DNA of 64,000 bases from Cryptomeria japonica (Eukaryota > Streptophyta > Pinopsida > Cupressales > Cupressaceae): assembly GCF_030272615.1 (NCBI RefSeq), contig NC_081406.1, positions 115,165,783 through 115,229,782 on the forward strand, written 5' to 3'. Under the pieces are notes generated by a model. It worked only from the letters and a program-made list of their open reading frames with translations, was not told the origin of the DNA and did not search any database. Below, piece after piece: positions 48,000 through 58,814 of this stretch (position 1 is the first letter of the stretch; each line of letters begins with the position of its first letter). The position numbers and the translations under genes were made by a program.

Positions 48000-49140
48000 T
48001 TGCAGCAGATGTCCCAGCACCAGGATCCCCAGGTGGATCCTGATGAACAGGCCCTGTGACACCTCTACTCTCTATCCTCGACCTAGTTTCCCTGGATCAA
48101 CTGGATCTCGAAGCTGTGAAACTCAGAACTCAATGCTCCTTGGGAACCACATCCTTATAATTCCTCCACTAGTACTCCACCTCCTTGGCTCTCAAAGCCA
48201 CCTCTCTCAAGGTATCTCTCATCGAGCCACCCATCGTCGCTCTCTCCAAAGCCTCTGCTTGAGCCTCAGAATGACCCAACCGCTCCAAAATTGTATCCCA
48301 CTCAATGGTCAGCTATGTAATCTATCATTGATGCACCAGTAACTATGTCTATAGGTGCTACACTGATAACTATAAGGACCTAATCTAAGCATTCTCCTAG
48401 TGGATCGAAATCTGAATCTAGAGGGGTACTTGCGAAGTGGTACCCCCTAGCCCTCTACCTGTCCTCGGTGCTGGTGGGGGTAGAACATCTGACCTCCTCC
48501 TCTGCATCGGCCATCTAAACTCATCAGTCCCTCCCACTACCACTATCACCTCTCCTATCCTCTCCTCACCCCTAGCTCCAATATCCAAGCCTCCTCTCCC
48601 TCTATTCACCATAGCTCACCGCACTTCTCTCTCCACCCGAATCCCTCTATCACCACCATCTCCACCCTATGTCACCATGTTCTCTAGGACCAACCCCCAC
48701 CCTACTGCCAGTCCCTTCGACCTACAATCAGGACATAAGAAACCACCTATGAATCCTGTCAGTACTGATGGCAGTAGAGCTTATCCAAATCTATGAACTC
48801 TTGCCAGGGGATCTCATATTTGCAAACCGTATCATCTTGTAGAATCTAGTGGAGTGCCTCTGTCTGCTCATAAGGTAACAATGCTCCTACCACAGGAATC
48901 TGCAGAGTCTAGTAGCAATCCTCCAGTGTCACTATGATCTCACTAGTAGCCAAATGAAAGGTGTTCATGTCACTATGCAACCTCTCGACCAACGTTGTCA
49001 ACCAACCCCGGTTAATGATAAACTGGGGCATCTCTAACAAAGAGGATAGGCCACACCTCTCAATGATATCCCTATCAGCCTACGTCAATCGTGATATCCA
49101 TGACCATGGTCTCAGAAATTGCTCTCATGATTGAACAACC
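47990..49140 (-). pseudogene. Antisense ORF with a plant mobile domain (PMD) relic
   Basis: Reading the minus strand from about 49140, one frame gives ADRDIIERCGLSSLLEMPQF, then NRGWLTTLVERLHSDMNTFH, then LATSEIIVTLEDCY, a stop, and TLQIPVVGALLPYEQTEA (down to about 48850). This is the signature of the plant mobile domain (PF10536), with the conserved Trp-Leu-Thr-x-Leu-Val-Glu-Arg and the V-T-L-E-D box. After about 48780 the frame changes. A basic, Gly/Arg-rich section (48418-48612) and a coiled-coil-like tail (ERLGHSEAQAEALERATM near 48225-48285) follow. The ORF is antisense to the host element and lies between integrase and the 3' LTR. Extra ORFs there, some antisense, are known in Tat elements. 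Confidence 0.75.
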
Positions 49141-49257
49141 CCAAGTCACTCTTGTCATAAACAAAACAAGTCCAATATCAGTTTCCTCATCAGTTCAATT
49201 CATATCGAAATCAGATTCATATCAACTTGAAACATTGAAAATATAATCAAGTTTTGC

Positions 49258-49425
49258 AATCAAATCAACTTGTAAAACAACTCAAGTTTCACATTCATAT
49301 CATCTTGTAAAACAACTCAAGTTCCACATTCACATCAACTTGTAACACAACTCAAGTTCCACAACCCTATCAACTTGTAAAACAACTCAAGTTCCACATA
49401 TATATCAACTTGAAATAATACATAT
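49258..49425 (+). repeat. Tandem repeat of about 40-bp units
   Basis: Four to five units contain ATCAACTTGTAAAACAACTC followed by AAGTTCCACATTCAC. Variation between units is small. Confidence 0.85.
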
Positions 49426-49670
49426 CAAATCAAGTTCATATCGAAACATCCATATCAAAATTCACATCATATCCAATCACCATCAGATCAAAATAAACTT
49501 GAAACATTGCAAATCAAATCAAGTTATATCAGAACTCATATTGGACAACTTATCAAAACAATGACAATAGACACATAGACTGCCACTTCACACTTATCCC
49601 CGAAAAACTAGCAAAAACCTACCTATTTTTTCTTCATCCAAAATCCTACTTTACCCAACATTTTCCACTC

Positions 49671-50007
49671 ATGCACTACCCTATCCTATCTACGCCCCAC
49701 CAAAACTACCCTAAGTGCTACAACCCCATATGCACTATCTTATCCTGGCCCTATGCTACACTATTAACCCTATGTGCTAGGGTCTACCTAAGCGCTATCC
49801 TACACTACCCATGCAAGCCCCTACTAACCCAATGTGCTAGGTCTTTCCTATGTGCTACCTTTTTCTTCCTACACGCTTCCCTATATTCTTGATGCACTAA
49901 CCTAACCCTAAGCACTACCCTAAGTCATCGTTGTGCTATCCTAATCTACCCAGACGCTACCCTATTTTGTTAAACTCTACGTACTACGCAACCTATCATA
50001 TGCGCTA
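49671..50007 (-). repeat. Octamer array ATGCRCTA, inverse of the leader arrays
   Basis: About thirteen degenerate copies include ATGCACTA 49671, 49730 and 49892, AAGTGCTA 49713, ATGTGCTA 49772, 49832 and 49850, AAGCGCTA 49790, AAGCACTA 49910 and ATGCGCTA 50000. On the minus strand these read TAGYGCAT, the unit found at 28505-28758 and 30274-30635. They are interspersed with CCCTA-rich sequence. Confidence 0.7.
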
Positions 50008-50572
50008 TGGTTTAACCCAGACACCCTAAACCATTAAATTCGCGTGGAAAAATTCAAAAACATGATAAAAAATGACAAAACAAAAATCAAAAAGTGGTAA
50101 AAAATGATGACTTACCGGTGGTCCATATGTGGTGGGCCTCCGATACCTCCGAACACGCTTGAATCAATGAAAAGAAAAAGGAATCGACATTTTGCCTTTT
50201 TCTCCAAATGTCATTTGCTCCAAATTCAACAAAGCACAAATGAGACAAAATAAATCACTTTTTCCCTTTTATGGGGTAAATGAAAATTAGGGTTGCATAG
50301 ACCAATACGTAAATTACTCGTGGTCTCATATCAAACACTCATTATCGGGAGATGAATCAACTTATTGCATTCAACATAGACAAAAATTTACAATGCAATC
50401 AAAACACATCAAATTTTCAAAATTTTGATTCATCTCCTAAGGGGGCATTATCAATATCATTTATCAAAATCTGGGGCATGACATGAACATCTCGACAAGA
50501 CATCACACTGATCGTAACCAAATCACGACAACACATCATTTTCTTTGAATCAACATGTGCACACACGTCACT

Positions 50573-50588
50573 TCAAAGAGGGGCAAAA
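50573..50588 (+). promoter_or_regulatory. Polypurine tract of gypsy C
   Basis: CAAAGAGGGGCAAAA directly precedes the 3' LTR and would prime plus-strand synthesis. Confidence 0.8.
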
Positions 50589-52378
50589 TATAGACGTATA
50601 AAAATGATCATATTCCTAAATAAATATTTAATGTTCATTTTATTCCCATTCCTCTATTTTAGTTAAATCTAATTTAATTAAATCAACACATTCTTCTATT
50701 TAATTAAATAAATTATTCAATTTATTTATTTAAATTCACTTAGGCCCTTTATATCATTTGATTGAATAAATCATTTTATTTAATTAAACCCCTTCTCTCT
50801 ACTTTTAATTAAATTTACATTTAATTAAATAGTATACCCCAATTAAATAAATCTAATTTATTTAAATCTCCAACTTGCAACCAAATTGAAATAAAGCAAT
50901 TTATTTTAATTAATCCTTTATCCTCCACCCACTTGTATTTTCCTACAAATACAAGTTGCACAACTATTTTAAATAAATAAATTATTTATTTAAAATCCTA
51001 TTTATCCTCACCCACTTGAAACCTTTAATTGTTTCCCTTAAAGTCTTCAAACTTAATGGCTTCTTTCTAGAGTCTTCTAAAGCCTTTAATGGTTTCTCTC
51101 AAAGTCTTCAAGCATTTAAAGCTTTATCTTTCTTTTTCTCATGTAAATAAATTAAGATTTATTTAAATCCAAAATTCACATTCACATTTAAATAAATTAA
51201 TATTTATTTAAATATTTATCCAAATGCAAATTACACCATTTTATTGAAATAAATGATTTTATTTTAATCCCAAAATTCCTCCAACTTGCATTCTCCTACA
51301 AAATCCACTTGCATGCCTAAATCCCTTCTAGATTATGCTAACTCCTTCTAATTAGCCTAATCCTATCCTAATCATTGTCACATTCCTAAATAAAAGGAAG
51401 TCACTTCTCAAAATCCTCCAAAGCCTTCAATAACAATTAAAGGCTTTATGTCTTCAAATGGTTAACCTCTAAAGTCTTCCAAACCATTAAAGGCTCTTAC
51501 ATAACCATTTATGGTTAACTCACCTTTTACCTTTGGTTAGAGACTTTCCTCTAACTTAACCATCCTTTTGACTCATGGGTCTCTTCAAATCATTTATTTC
51601 TTTGACTAAGGTAGCCATTTAACCCTTGCACATTCATTTATCCCTTGGATAAAAGGAATATCCATTAACCTAACCCTAACCCAACCCCTAAGGGTAACCA
51701 TCATGTCCCCTCAAGCATTTAATGCATCCTACCTCTCCTCTCAAGCAGTCTTATGTTGACAATTGTCACCATTTCATTGGTGAAAATTGTAAACATGTAT
51801 TGATAACTTTCAATCCCGACCCTTGATAACTCCTCCAATATTGACCCTCCATTGCCCTATTTTCACTATAAATAGAGCTCTCCTTCCTCCATTTCAAAGA
51901 TCATCCAAGCTTTTAGTATCTCATTTATGCTCAATTTTATCAATACATTTAGCCTCTCTATGCAATAGGAATTAATCTAATATCGCATTTTAGAATATTT
52001 CCTTTATCATTAGCTTAACTCATTAACAAGTATATCATGTTAGGATAGTACTTATACTAACCTTGTCATCTTATAATCTAGTTTAAACTCATTTGTAGAA
52101 TCATGCATAAATAGGATGAATTCATGTTAAAACTAGTCAAAAGCATCCCTCTTTCTTGCATTAGTCATCCCTAAGTCACTTTTCTTAGTGATTTGAGAGC
52201 AAAGGCATAGGCTTGAGGGACCTTGTGAGATAGAGAACCATGGAACCTACATTGGGAAGTTGATTCATTCTTCATGACTCCATAACTTGCACCAAGAAGT
52301 CCTGTGGGTGTGTGGACAAGCCTCTTTGAACATAATTTTCACATTTTAAGTTTCATCGCCCCACTTTTCCCACATACA
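50589..52378 (+). repeat. Gypsy C 3' LTR (1790 bp)
   Basis: It matches 26627-28415, runs from TATAGACGTATAAAAATG to CCACATACA, and is followed by the ATTGT duplication. Its TATA box is at 51867-51875. Confidence 0.95.
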
Positions 52379-52784
52379 ATTGTCAACCAGTAGTATGTGA
52401 TGTATTATTCAAATTGGTATTATATGCAATTATATGCATAGTCTTTGATTGTAAAGACTATCGGTGTTTTCAGAAGGAGCTTACTGGTCAAAGCATGACC
52501 GAGGACCTCAAGCGGTTTGAGGATCTCAAGCGGTACAAGAACCCCAAGCAACAACCAATCTTTTTGAAGATTGGAACACTATGTTCCATTTTACCAGTCT
52601 TTGTTTGTAAACTAGTAATCGGTATATTGTATTTTGTTAACCAGAAAACTTGTAATCTGTGATGAGTTATCATCCACCAACACTGATGCGGTGATTCTGT
52701 GTCATGTTACATATTGTGTCTAGATGCACTGCACCTAGGAAATTTTAGTCTAATCTTATTGGACCGACATGAAATTAGATTATT

Positions 52785-52793
52785 ATATAAAGA
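52785..52793 (+). promoter_or_regulatory. TATA box of copia B LTR
   Basis: TATATAAAG is conserved at 59285-59293 in the 3' LTR, upstream of the hairpin array. Confidence 0.6.
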
Positions 52794-53006
52794 CATCATG
52801 CCTAGGGTTTTGTATATGTGTGTATGTGTGTATGTGAAGTGTTGAAGAGAAGATTAGGTCTTTGCAGAAAAGGCATCTTGCGATCAAGATTGAACATAAG
52901 TCTGAAGTAATTTTGCAATGCATTAATAGAGAGCATCAAGGATCTAACCAAGCATTTATGTGCTACTTTCTATATCATTCACTTGTTGATTACTAATCTC
53001 TTCGAC

Positions 53007-53160
53007 AAGTCTGAAACCCTTAACTGGGTAGGCCCAGTCAAGCCTATTGTAAATCCTCTAACAAGGTGGTTCACAGTTGTGGATCTGAAATCCTTTAACA
53101 GGGTAGTCTTTAACATGACTTATCTCCTAACAGAGATCTAGATTCCTAATAGGATTTGTT
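53007..53160 (+). repeat. Array of mini stem-loops (copia B 5' LTR)
   Basis: ACCC-TTAACT-GGGT (53016-53029), CCT-CTAACA-AGG (53055-53066), CCT-TTAACA-GGG (53092-53103, one G-U pair), AGTC...GACT (53105-53120), ATCTC-CTAACA-GAGAT (53122-53137) and a wobble-paired copy around CTAATA just after. The same set recurs at about 59495-59650. Confidence 0.8.
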
Positions 53161-53464
53161 CTAGTGAAGAACATTGTAAGGTCTTAATCGGTCTGACCTT
53201 AACCAGTTTGGTTACTATTCTGCAGATAATTGACTTGTGAGTTTTACTCACCGTGGTTTTTTCCATTTGGGTTTCCACGTCAAAATATCGTGTGTTATGG
53301 TGATTGTGCTTCTCTAGGTGAATTCTCTATTTGCTATTTGGCTTGTTTGTGTTTTAACCAGTTTGTTGTTTAAACTACTGTACCAGTCTGCAGCAAAATT
53401 GCTTAAAAGTTTGGTTAAGTATTTGGGCATACTAATTCACCCCCTCCTCTTAGTATTCATCGAT

Positions 53465-53476
53465 TGGTATCAGAGC
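53465..53476 (+). promoter_or_regulatory. Primer-binding site of copia B (initiator Met tRNA)
   Basis: TGGTATCAGAGC is a perfect 12-base match to the complement of the initiator-Met tRNA 3' end. Confidence 0.92.
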
Positions 53477-53512
53477 CAACCTTTCTCTAAGTCTAACCAC
53501 TTGAAAGGAGAT

Positions 53513-54814
53513 ATGGGGGAATACAACTTGAGGGAACTTGCTCACTATTTGGTTGAATTTGAGAGAGCGTATGATGAACTTAAGGTCAAGTATAAAGCCT
53601 CTTTAGCCAAAAGAAGAGATCTTGCTGAGCAAATGATGGAAATCACTGAAAATAGCTCTTCTAATGAAGCAAACATGGATACCCTAGTCCAAGAAGTGGA
53701 GAAACTAAATGAGTCCTAAACTAACCTAAGGAGGGAGCTAGAAGGACTGACTATCAGAATGAGTCAGAAGCTAGAAAACAAAAGAAAAGTTGAAGATCTA
53801 GTGAAGGACAAGGAGCGTGAGATCTTTACGTTAAATGAAGGAATTGGTACCATTACCGCTTATCTACAAGAGGGTAAGGAAGAGAAATAAGAAATGCAAG
53901 CAAACCTCAATGCAACCATTTCTCAGAATGAAACCTTATTGGAAACCAATGATGCTCTTTCCAAGAAACTTGATGAGACAAAAGAGATACTTGCAAAGTT
54001 CAACTAGAGTGTTGTGAAGTTGGACCAAAAGCTAGAAACAATGAAGCTATCAAAGGATACCTCTGGACTTGGTTTCTCTGCATATGAGGAAGGTGAAACC
54101 TTTGGAACCAAGACTAGTGCACCAAAGGATCAATCAGCACCTAAGATCAACCGAAGCAAAGGTAAGCAAAAGTTCAAACCTGTATGCTTTAACTATCTTA
54201 AGGAAGGACATACTACCAATGTATGTAGGAGCAAGGCTTATAACAATTTTCCTTACATGCAAAACAATGTGCATAACCACAAGGCTAGAATTGGTAGATT
54301 TAATGGTCATTGTTATGCATGCAACAAGTTTGGGCATAGATATTTTGTGTGCAGGTCGGTTATGAATAACCCTGGAGTCTATGCACCAAGACCAAGAGGA
54401 ATTGTCCAAGAACCTCCTATGAACTAGAACCCAAACCAGTATAGAACCTATGACCACGGCTCAAATTTTTATGATGGATCAATCGGTTGGAGAGCAACCT
54501 ATTTGATCTGTCATGGTAGTGGTCACACTGCTGCAACATGTAGGAGAAAGAATGGAAAGGTGAACACCAAACCATGGAGAGCACCTGGTATGGTATGCTA
54601 TCATTGTCACAAACCAGGACATCTTGCCAAAGCATATAGACTGAGAAAGAATCCATTGGAAGAAAGACCAGACGACCCAAAAGGAAAAGGAAAGGTCTAT
54701 GTTGAAGCTGTTCAGGTAGATATGAATAAAACTAGGAAAAAGAAATATGAAGAGGAGCCACAAGATGTACCAGTTTCTACACCCAGTGTGGAGACTCCTA
54801 AATCAAAAAACTGA
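53513..54814 (+). pseudogene. Copia B gag-like ORF: coiled coil plus four zinc knuckles
   Basis: One frame of 433 codons runs from ATG 53513 to TGA 54812-54814, with stops at 53717, 53888, 54005 and 54425 and no frameshift. The first 165 codons are Lys/Glu/Leu-rich with heptad character. The typical N-terminal copia gag domain is not evident, so this may be a shortened gag. Four CCHC knuckles follow: 54185-54226 (CFNYLKEGHTTNVC), 54311-54352 (CYACNKFGHRYFVC), about 54503-54540 (first Cys changed to Tyr) and about 54597-54640 (last Cys changed to Tyr). It presumably bound element RNA. The tail is Lys/Glu/Pro-rich. Confidence 0.8.
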
Positions 54815-55259
54815 GCTTTGAAAATCTTAAGGGGGAATGTATCAGTAACAATGTTTTGGACCCTGAGTGTATATCAGTAAAGTGTTTTTATCGGTATCGG
54901 TTACTTGTCAATCGACAGAAGAAATGTTGTGGTAAAGGTAGGGTTTGTACCCTATCGGTGATGCATTTATTATGGTAGGTAGGAGCATGCTTAAAAGTGA
55001 CTTTTGTCATCATTTTTACTTACCTATGAATTTTTCTAGCTTGAGCAGTGAAACAAAAGAAATCAAACTTGCATACGAAAGAATCCTGAAAGAAATCTTG
55101 CACAAGATTTTGCAGCCATTTCAAGTTATTCAGAGTGGAGGTCAGAGTGGTAAAACAAGCTTTTGGAGAAGTTTATTGTGTTAGATATCGGTGAACCCTA
55201 GTTCGGAGTGAAAAGGTATTCTTTGTTGAAACACTCTTATCATTCAAAATTATTTAGTC
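54815..55259 (+). other. Spacer between copia B ORF1 and ORF2
   Basis: It starts with a purine tract CTTAAGGGGGAATG (54827-54840), like a polypurine tract. No protease, integrase or RT remnant is seen, so pol was replaced or lost cleanly. Confidence 0.55.
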
Positions 55260-58194
55260 ATGGCCTCTACATCCAAAATCCCTTCTAGTTCTACCGAACC
55301 TAAGGAGTCATCTGAGTTTCTTAGGAAGAAGGTGAAATATAATGCCCTATCTTAAATTCCCACCAAAGTCATTGTCACAAGGGATGTTTCAGGATACATT
55401 GATTGCAATCTGAAAGACCTAGGGTCTCTAGTGATTCACTCCCAGATGATTTTGTTCTTTGGAGATGATAAGAAGATTAAACCAGAGTACAGCGTGATTG
55501 AGAAGAAGAAATTCCACAATGTAGTACATTTTCTCGAGGAATTCACAGAAGATCACATAAGGATCATTCTAAGTAGGTTTCATGGTGATAAGATCTATCT
55601 TGAGTGAACCCATGATATCACACCGAAGGCAATCCATGCCATGACTAGTTTCTGTAATGTTGGAGAAGTCCCTGTTCTTCGCAAGATCACCAAATCCAAA
55701 GTGTCAAAGCTCACCGGTTCTATGAGTGACAAGCGGGCAATGAATGTAAACACCATAAGAGATTACTTGGTGAAGTATGTGTGCATGGTGATCAGGTATA
55801 GAGTATTCTATGCTAGTAGAATGAATTTTTTTCCTACACCTATGGTGCATGCCACTTATAGGATGATCAAGGAAGACGCAGAATGTGACTTATATACCTG
55901 CATGCAAAAACAACTCATGGAGAATCTGAAGTCCATCAAAGAGGACAAGACACTGAGGTTTAAGTTCGTTCAACTGCTTGTTGGTTTGTTTTTCTATTTT
56001 CAAAAGTATTTTCCAGGAGTTGGTGATGTTCAATGGTCGAGTGACCTACTGGTTTCAAGACATATAAAGGAGAGTCTGCAAGTAGTGGGAACTGCTTATC
56101 TGAAGACTCTAAATAGGTATTTTGATGAGTTTAGACTGAAGATGAACTAGAGAATGAGAAAATTAGGTGATCTAGTTAAAAAGTATGAAGATGATATTTG
56201 TTTCACAATCAAAGTGGATCACTGCATAATGGAAGTAGTTGAGCCTAGACAAGATGAATTTGAGCCTATGGGAAATGAAGTGGTAAATGATATACTCATA
56301 GGGTATGCCTCTACCCTACTTGCTGCACCATTGGATCCAAAGAAGAAGAGGACCACTACTTACTCAGAGAGGATCAAACCTATTGAAGTACCAAAGCAAA
56401 AGAAGAGGAAAGTTGTGCCATTGGCATTAGCACCGGTTGCATCTACTGCTAGTCCTAAAGTGACCAAGAGGTCACCAGCCATAAAGAAAATGGAGGCCAT
56501 TCTTCCAAAGGTATTTGAAAGGAATAGAAAAACCAGGAATAACACACCGGATTCAGAAGACATTGAACCAGAGGTAGAAATGAAGAAGACAGGGAAACCC
56601 AGTAAGAAGATGAAGATAACTGGTAATGTACCCGCAACCTCTGCACTGGTAAATATACATGTTGCTTCTTACTAGCCTATGACACATTTTCAAAGGATTA
56701 TGAAGAATGTTAGAAGAAAATTTCTTGACAATCTAAATGATTATTTTGATGATCTTAGGGATAGTGAAAAGGAAGAGGTAGAGCTAGAGGTCATTAAATA
56801 TCTGTGTGATAATGATCGGTCTCTGATTGACATTAAACTTGTTGTTCCTAATTCTTTGTATAATTATTTGGATAATAAATGGCACATTGTCATTGAAAAG
56901 GAGCAAGAAATTAGGGAAGAAATTTTTGCCCAATATTTTCCTGATGCTTCTAATTCAGAATTGTTTAAGATTCTTAATCAGTACAAAGGCATCTTTAGGT
57001 AGAAGACTTCAGTTACTTGGAGGCAAAACCTCTGAAGTAAAAAAAGACACCCATCTATAGGTTAAAGCAGCTGTCAAAATGCAGAAGGTATTTGAAGCTA
57101 ATCAGTAGGTTGAGCAAGAGCCTGACCTATCTGCAACCAAACCAGATGAGACCTTCGATAATCAGGGTGAGAGAGTAATTGAACATATTAACCCTATTGA
57201 TGTGGATGCATGAGATGTTGAAGGTACTCAACTGGAGGAAGCAGATAAGGAGAAAATGGAGAAAGAAAAATAAGAGAAAGAGAAACAAGTAAAAAAGAAA
57301 GCGGAGAAGGAAAAGTCAAAAAAAGAGAAAGCTGAGAAAGAGAAAGAGAGAGCGGAGAAAGAAAAAGAAGACAAGGAGAGAGAGGAGAAAGAAAAAGAAG
57401 ACAAGGAGAAAGAAAAAGAAGACAAGGAGAGAGTGGAGAAAGAAAAAGAAGACAAGGAGAGAGAAGAGAAAGAAAAAGAAGACAAAGAGAGAGTGGCAAA
57501 TGAAAAGGAAGAGAAGAAGAGAGTAGAGAAGGAAGAAGAGAAGAAGAGAGTAGATAAAGAAGAAGAGAAGAAAAGAGCGGAGAAGGAGAAAGAGGAAAAA
57601 GAAAAGGCCAACAAGGAGGCCAAGGAAAAAGAAGAGTAGGAGAAGAGGAAACAAGAGGAGATCAAATCAAAGGAAGGGGGACAAACTCCTAAGGCAACCG
57701 GCGATCAAACCAAACAGTTTGATCCTACCAGACATGATGATTTGACTATTGCCTATCTTACCCATTTAGTAGATGAGAATGAGCTACTAAGGAGTATTCA
57801 ACTAGCTCAGGAAAGATTGGAAGAACTAAGGAGGAAGAAAGAACAAGATGTCATTCAATTTGTTGTTAAAACTCTTTCCAACTTAGTTTCTGGTACTAGT
57901 CTCCCCGGTACAAATTCCTCTCTGGCCTAATTAAAACTTCTTTGCACAATTGTGGATGATCAAGTACAATGTTTGGAAGATGTTGCCCAGGCCACTGCAA
58001 AGAAAAACCATGAAAAAACACTCAAATTTGCACTGGTGAAACAATTTAATGAAGACAAAGACAATTTGATCCACAAGAGGGATGATATCAGTCTGGGAAT
58101 AGCTAAAGGCCATAAACTATTGAGCAAAATCTGCCAGCCCGATCTATTTTGTGATGATGCTTTGAAGAAAAGAGTCAACTCCAATCGAATTTAA
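55260..58194 (+). pseudogene. Copia B ORF2, about 978 codons, unknown function, with KE-rich repeat
   Basis: I do not recognise this protein. From ATG 55260 one frame runs to 57002 with stops at 55353, 55605, 56148 and 56673. A shift near 57000 leads to a second frame continuing to TAA 58192-58194, with stops at 57058, 57106, 57211, 57271, 57637 and 57928. The N-terminal 300 codons look globular (an RAMNVNTIRDYLVKYVCMVI segment, then YFQKYFPGVGDVQWSSDLL), loosely like the 'putative plant transposon protein' domain of other plant retroelements. Basic clusters PKKKR and KQKKRK (near 56338-56410) could be nuclear-localisation signals. A KE-rich repeat (57240-57640) and a helical C-terminus (RSIQLAQERLEELRRKK) follow. 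It occupies the place of pol. Confidence 0.7.
57290..57640 (+). repeat. Lys/Glu-coding minisatellite inside copia B ORF2
   Basis: Purine-only units of about 27-33 bp built from GAGAAAGAAAAAGAAGACAA and GGAGAGAG repeat about ten times, all multiples of three, so the frame is kept. The protein would be a highly charged single helix or coiled coil. The antisense Ser/Phe/Leu ORFs here are artefacts. Confidence 0.85.
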
Positions 58195-58814
58195 AGTAGT
58201 ATATTGGCAACTTAAAATTGCCATATGATTCCTTCATAATGTATGGGTAGACTGTTAACACTCACCACCATCAGATTGCAAAGATTGAATCAAAGATTTG
58301 CAAGCGGACTCAAGATCTACAGGAGCTCCAGTTGCTTTTTTAACCAAAATTGTAGGTTCTTTAGAAGTGTTTTTTGAACATGGAGGCTATTATTGTTACA
58401 TAGGAATTGAGCACCATTCATGCCATGGAGGAGTTAGCTTTCCAGATGAAGACTTAGAGTGAAATTGCTGCCTCACTCTTAGATATCTGGTCAACAGACA
58501 TGAAGGATTTTCTGAAAAACTTTAAATTTATTTTTGAGAAGTTTTACTCCTTATTGTCATGAACATATACTCTATTTTTATATTATGTAATATAACTTTG
58601 GTAATTTTTTGTGAAAGAGGGAGTGTTTGCATTACTTTGTCATTGTTGGCAAAGGGGGAGTGGTATTGAAAATTTCATGCAAATGAAAGATGCAAAGGGA
58701 GTAGTGTATATGCTTAGGAGGAGTAATTTTGTTTATGGTATCATTTTTTTTGTTTTGTAAGCACTTAGATGTCAAATTTTCCTAAGTGTTGCCATCAATT
58801 CCAAAGGGGGATAA
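58195..58814 (+). promoter_or_regulatory. Copia B 3' UTR with duplicated polypurine tracts
   Basis: CATTGTTGGCAAAGGGGGAG at about 58641-58660 and ATCAATTCCAAAGGGGGATA at about 58794-58813 share a framework. The second abuts the 3' LTR. The rest of the 620 bp shows no ORF. Confidence 0.8.

Larger units (their letters stand above)
26627..52378 (+). mobile_element. 'Gypsy C': Tat-lineage Ty3/gypsy element
   Basis: LTRs of 1789 and 1790 bp and a perfect 5-bp duplication (ATTGT at 26622-26626 and 52379-52383) define it. The order is a long leader, gag, protease with a G-patch-like segment, RT, RNase H, a second archaeal-type RNase H, integrase, then about 4 kb of 3' non-coding DNA with an antisense plant-mobile-domain relic. 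The dual RNase H before integrase is diagnostic of the plant Tat lineage. Copia D (34510-42202) is inserted between the protease/G-patch part and RT. Without it the element is about 18 kb. Confidence 0.92.
52384..53462 (+). repeat. Copia B 5' LTR, remainder after gypsy C
   Basis: It continues the LTR from CAACCAGTAGTATGTGATG, matching 58880-59954. It contains TATATAAAG at 52785-52793, the hairpin array 53007-53160, TTTCCATTTGGGTTTCCACG near 53260 and ATTCACCCCCTCCTCTTAG near 53435. It ends TATTCATCG, with the last base changed from A. Confidence 0.93.

Noticed and set aside
57228-57665. Long antisense Ser/Phe/Leu-rich ORFs that look like membrane proteins
   Set aside because: They are the complement of the Lys/Glu-coding purine repeat in copia B ORF2.
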